A stretch of DNA of 43,351 bases from a bacterium (GTDB lineage: Bacteria; SM23-31), in the NCBI GenBank assembly GCA_028278455.1, contig JANQEH010000260.1, positions 1 through 43,351 on the forward strand, in the 5' to 3' direction. Positions 40,777 to 43,351 of the stretch are shown in pieces (within the stretch, counting starts at the first letter, position 1; each line of letters starts with the position of its first letter). The translations under genes and the position numbers were made by a program. The notes below the pieces were generated by a model. It was given only the letters and a program-made list of their open reading frames with translations, did no database searches and had not been told where the DNA came from.

Positions 40777-42420
40777 TTATCTGTTACCGCCTTTTTTATA
40801 ATAGAACCTATCTCCCCTGAACTCAGCACAGTAAAAACCTGAAGTGATTCCTTTTCGGGCTGCCTCTTTCGCAAACTTTGAATAATTATATTCATGTCCC
40901 CTTGAATGCATAGGTATTACATAAGAAGGTTTGAGAGTATTTATCAAATAGTAGTTTCCATTTAGTACTTCTTCCCGATATCCCCCTCCGCAGGATGCAC
41001 CGACTAGAATAAAAGCCAGATCGATATCCGGATCCCCGGCAGCAATTAAATCTATCTCCTTTTTGAAGGGGCCGTCTAGAGTCTTGCTTTGATTTGCATG
41101 ATCTCCGCCGTGATATATCGTAATACCATCTACCCGGATAAGGAATCCTACACCTGAATCCGTGGACTTTATGGCTGTTATTTCCATATTCCCAACACTT
41201 TTTACAGTCCCCTGACCAGCAAAAGTATATTCAGGGATATGACCTCGGCGGGGCCTGAAACCCAGAACATAATTGATATTCTCTATGGAATTTCTCCAGT
41301 TGAATATTCTCCTGTCATAATGATCATCATGTGAATGCGATACAAATACCGTCACATTCTGATCTTTTATTTCTTCGGGATCAATATACCCGTTTGAAAT
41401 GACCGGTAACTGCGGTTTACCTCCAAGCTCGAAATAGTCAAATACTAAAAAATGATTCCCTGTCTTGACCGCCCAGCCACTGTGATTCAGATACCAGATA
41501 ACTGCTTCACCTCTTGACAAGTTCCTTTTTATTATCGGGCTGAATCCATAGATTTCCTCTGTTGAGGCCGAGACTGCAGCTCCTTTTCCTTTTAGATAAT
41601 CTGCTACATCCTTATGCCCGTATTTTGCAGCGTAGTCAAGTGGTGTTTTACCTTTTCCCGATCTTTTGTTGAGATCTACACCTTTTTCGATCAGAGCGTT
41701 GACCATCTCCCTGTTTCCAAGTGCTGAAGCCCTGTGGATAATACTGTGTCCGGCCTGGTTTACAAAATCAAGGTCGTCAAGGTATTCGAGGATAAGTTCT
41801 GTAAGGAGCTCGTTATTATTCGTAATAATCCTGTCAAGCAGTGTTCTGCATTCTTCATCATCACTGAGGAGACTTCCTGTCTCCCCGCCGTTATCAACAA
41901 GTATCCGGGCAGTAGAAGCTTTTTCTGAAATTACTGCAAGATCCAGCGGCGTATGACCGGAAGAATCCTCAACGTTAATATCAGCCCCTTTCCTCAAAAG
42001 TGAGTTAATAAGGGAATTATTCCCGCTTCTCGAAGCCTGGTGCAATAATGTCTGGTTCCTGAATCCTCTGATGTTTATATCCGCTCCTCTTTCTATCAGC
42101 AGGTTGGCTATAGTATTTTTCCCCCTGTCAAGAGCTGTCTGGAGCGGCCTCAATCCGTTACTGTTTTTTGAATTAAGATCCGCACCCTTTTCTATCAGGT
42201 ATCTTACTACCTCCCGGCGGTCTTTAGTAATTGCAATATGCAGTGGTGTAAAACCCTGCCTGTCTTTTGCTTCAATAAGATCATCATTTCCTGCGAGAAG
42301 GATCTTTACTTTTTCGAGATCGCCTGCTTTCGCTGCATCATGGATCTCTGCGGTAAAAGCATTAAATACCGAAATCAAAATCAAACCGAACAGAAAAACT
42401 ATTATTTTCAATGTTTTCAT
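40777..42420 (-). CDS. Secreted ankyrin-repeat protein fused to a metallo-beta-lactamase-fold domain
   Basis: 547 residues. Signal peptide about 1-24 (ending AFTA). Residues about 25-285 are seven to eight ankyrin repeats (GFTPLHIAITKDRREVVRYLIEKGADLN, GHTPLDLAV, GKTPLDYAAKYGHKDVADYL). The C-terminal 240 residues resemble the UlaG-like metallo-beta-lactamase fold: VFDYFELGG, metal motif HSHDDH (His362, His364, Asp366, His367), IYHGGDHA, and VIPMHSRGHEY. It is probably a periplasmic or surface hydrolase whose ankyrin part binds a protein partner; the substrate is not readable. GGGAGAG precedes ATG 42420. It lies 18 bp after permease 8, so it probably belongs to that operon. A terminator-like hairpin follows. 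Confidence 0.88.
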   Translation of the reverse strand: MKTLKIIVFLFGLILISVFNAFTAEIHDAAKAGDLEKVKILLAGNDDLIEAKDRQGFTPLHIAITKDRREVVRYLIEKGADLNSKNSNGLRPLQTALDRGKNTIANLLIERGADINIRGFRNQTLLHQASRSGNNSLINSLLRKGADINVEDSSGHTPLDLAVISEKASTARILVDNGGETGSLLSDDEECRTLLDRIITNNNELLTELILEYLDDLDFVNQAGHSIIHRASALGNREMVNALIEKGVDLNKRSGKGKTPLDYAAKYGHKDVADYLKGKGAAVSASTEEIYGFSPIIKRNLSRGEAVIWYLNHSGWAVKTGNHFLVFDYFELGGKPQLPVISNGYIDPEEIKDQNVTVFVSHSHDDHYDRRIFNWRNSIENINYVLGFRPRRGHIPEYTFAGQGTVKSVGNMEITAIKSTDSGVGFLIRVDGITIYHGGDHANQSKTLDGPFKKEIDLIAAGDPDIDLAFILVGASCGGGYREEVLNGNYYLINTLKPSYVIPMHSRGHEYNYSKFAKEAARKGITSGFYCAEFRGDRFYYKKGGNR

Positions 42421-42438
42421 TTTTCTCTCCCATTAATT

Positions 42439-43351
42439 CTATTCATATTTCAGAGTTTTGACAGGGTCAGAAGATGCAGCTCTCAGCGCCAGAAATCCCA
42501 CTGCCGATAGTGATACCAGCATCATAATAAATCCGGTCAGAAAAAACAGTTCCATATTGAGTTCTATCCTGTATGCAAATTTCTGTAACCAGCTGTCTGC
42601 AGCCTTATAGGCTATCGGTACGGTGATAAGGATCGATATAATTAATAGATTGAGATAATCTCTGTATAGCAGAGTCAATATTCCTGTAACTGAGGCACCC
42701 AATACTTTTCTTATCCCTATTTCCTTAGTCCTTCGCTCTGCAGTATACGATGCTAATCCAAGCAGTCCAAGAGTAGCTAAAATCACAGATAGAAAAGTGA
42801 AATTTTTTAAAAGGGTACTCAATCTGGATTCATTCCTGTATATCCTTTGAAAGTCTTCAGAAAGATATGAGTAATCCAATGAATAATCCGGGAACATATT
42901 TTTCCAGACTTTATCTATGTATTCAATTGCAGAATCAATGTCTCCGCCAACTCTCACCAGAATATTGCCCATCCAATATGGATTTGGCGATAGGAATACT
43001 ACAAGTGGTTTGATCTCTTCATATAAAGGCTGAAAATGAAAATCTTTCATAACCCCTATTATTTCTCCCTCGATCGACATTATTGAGAAATCCAGGCCAA
43101 CCGGATTTTCTATTCCCATCTGTCTTACAGCCTCTTCGTTTACAATAAACGCCCCGGTTCGATCTCCGGATATAGCTTTTGAGAAACTCCTGCCGTTAAT
43201 TACTTCTATTTCCATTGTTTCAAAAAAATCATGTTCCACAACACCGAAAATAAAAGTTGTTTCCTGATCCGGTCTTTTTCCCTGCCAAAAAACATCTCTT
43301 GAATAATCTCCGATGTATGAAGGTCTGCGGTTTAACGCCGATACACTTAGA
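42439..43351 (-). CDS. Orphan FtsX/MacB-like permease, N-terminus cut by window edge (permease 8)
   Basis: The reading frame stays open to the right edge, so the true start lies outside; a GTG at 43239 is internal, because upstream codons (SVSALNRRPSYIGDYSRDVF) continue the conserved second extracytoplasmic domain. About 304 residues are visible. They contain the end of that domain (MEIEVINGRSFSKAISGDRTGAFIVNEEAV, GEIIGVMKDFHFQPLYEEIKPLV) and the last FtsX part with three helices (LGLLGLASYTAERRTKEIGIRKVLGASVTG) ending DPVKTLKYE. This matches the C-terminal third of permeases 1-7. The ankyrin/MBL protein gene follows by 18 bp. Whether a prefix domain is present cannot be seen. Confidence 0.88.
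   Translation of the reverse strand, partial: LSVSALNRRPSYIGDYSRDVFWQGKRPDQETTFIFGVVEHDFFETMEIEVINGRSFSKAISGDRTGAFIVNEEAVRQMGIENPVGLDFSIMSIEGEIIGVMKDFHFQPLYEEIKPLVVFLSPNPYWMGNILVRVGGDIDSAIEYIDKVWKNMFPDYSLDYSYLSEDFQRIYRNESRLSTLLKNFTFLSVILATLGLLGLASYTAERRTKEIGIRKVLGASVTGILTLLYRDYLNLLIISILITVPIAYKAADSWLQKFAYRIELNMELFFLTGFIMMLVSLSAVGFLALRAASSDPVKTLKYE

Noticed and set aside
43239..43239. GTG 43239 as the start of permease 8
   Set aside because: The frame stays open upstream to the edge with family-like residues, so the gene is cut by the window.
1..43351. CRISPR arrays, rRNA genes, tRNA genes, insertion sequences or transposase genes
   Set aside because: No regularly spaced repeats, conserved rRNA segments, complete tRNA folds or transposase-like proteins were recognised.

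Overview
The window reads as a chromosomal segment of a Gram-negative bacterium of the Bacteroidota/FCB group. The signs are a SusC/RagA-type TonB-dependent receptor followed by a SusD-like lipoprotein, a DUF3078-type outer-membrane protein, a 6-bladed beta-propeller lipoprotein and many FtsX/MacB-like permeases with PadR regulators. Clear GGAGG-type ribosome sites, sigma70-like -35/-10 boxes and sigma54 signals argue against a typical Bacteroides and for a deeper FCB lineage. The exact phylum cannot be fixed from this sequence.

Layout. 1-3552 (minus): susD-like start (cut by the window edge) and susC-like gene. 3553-4240: long regulatory intergenic region with two strong palindromes, a sigma54-like promoter, a sigma70-like promoter and an orphan plus-strand terminator. 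4241-6427 (plus): Zn/Cd/Pb-type P1B ATPase, the only plus-strand gene. 6714-7595: DUF3078-type protein. 7727-11165: visibly AT-rich island with an AraC-type regulator, a MauE-rhodanese fusion, a membrane-anchored thioredoxin-like protein, a 69-residue secreted Cys-rich peptide and a propeller lipoprotein. 11438-18652: signalling block (HDOD, CheW, double-Hpt CheA, NtrC-type response regulator, soluble PAS-GAF histidine kinase). 18792-21344: GH63-like glucosidase. 21531-43351: eight paralogous orphan FtsX/MacB-like permeases (the last cut by the edge) with two PadR regulators and an ankyrin/metallo-beta-lactamase-fold fusion.

How the parts may work together. The permeases fall into at least three transcription units. 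One (27141-29762 first, then PadR, then two more permeases) starts at a promoter carrying two tandem inverted repeats with 5-bp centres. The second (PadR first, then two permeases) starts at a sigma70-like promoter with two repeats of the same 6-5-6 geometry but a different half-site. The third (38118-40508 then 35695-38079) starts at a near-perfect sigma54 promoter. No ABC ATPase is present in the window. A second sigma54-like promoter precedes cheA, directly downstream of an NtrC-type regulator and kinase, and a third precedes susC. The two-component pair is therefore a good candidate activator for one or more of these units.

The strongest candidate for an undescribed system is the AT-rich island. 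It pairs a small secreted peptide with five mature cysteines with a MauE-type membrane redox protein fused to rhodanese. The peptide gene is bracketed by a perfect 13-bp inverted repeat. All function statements come from reading the sequence and from family knowledge; no database search was run.
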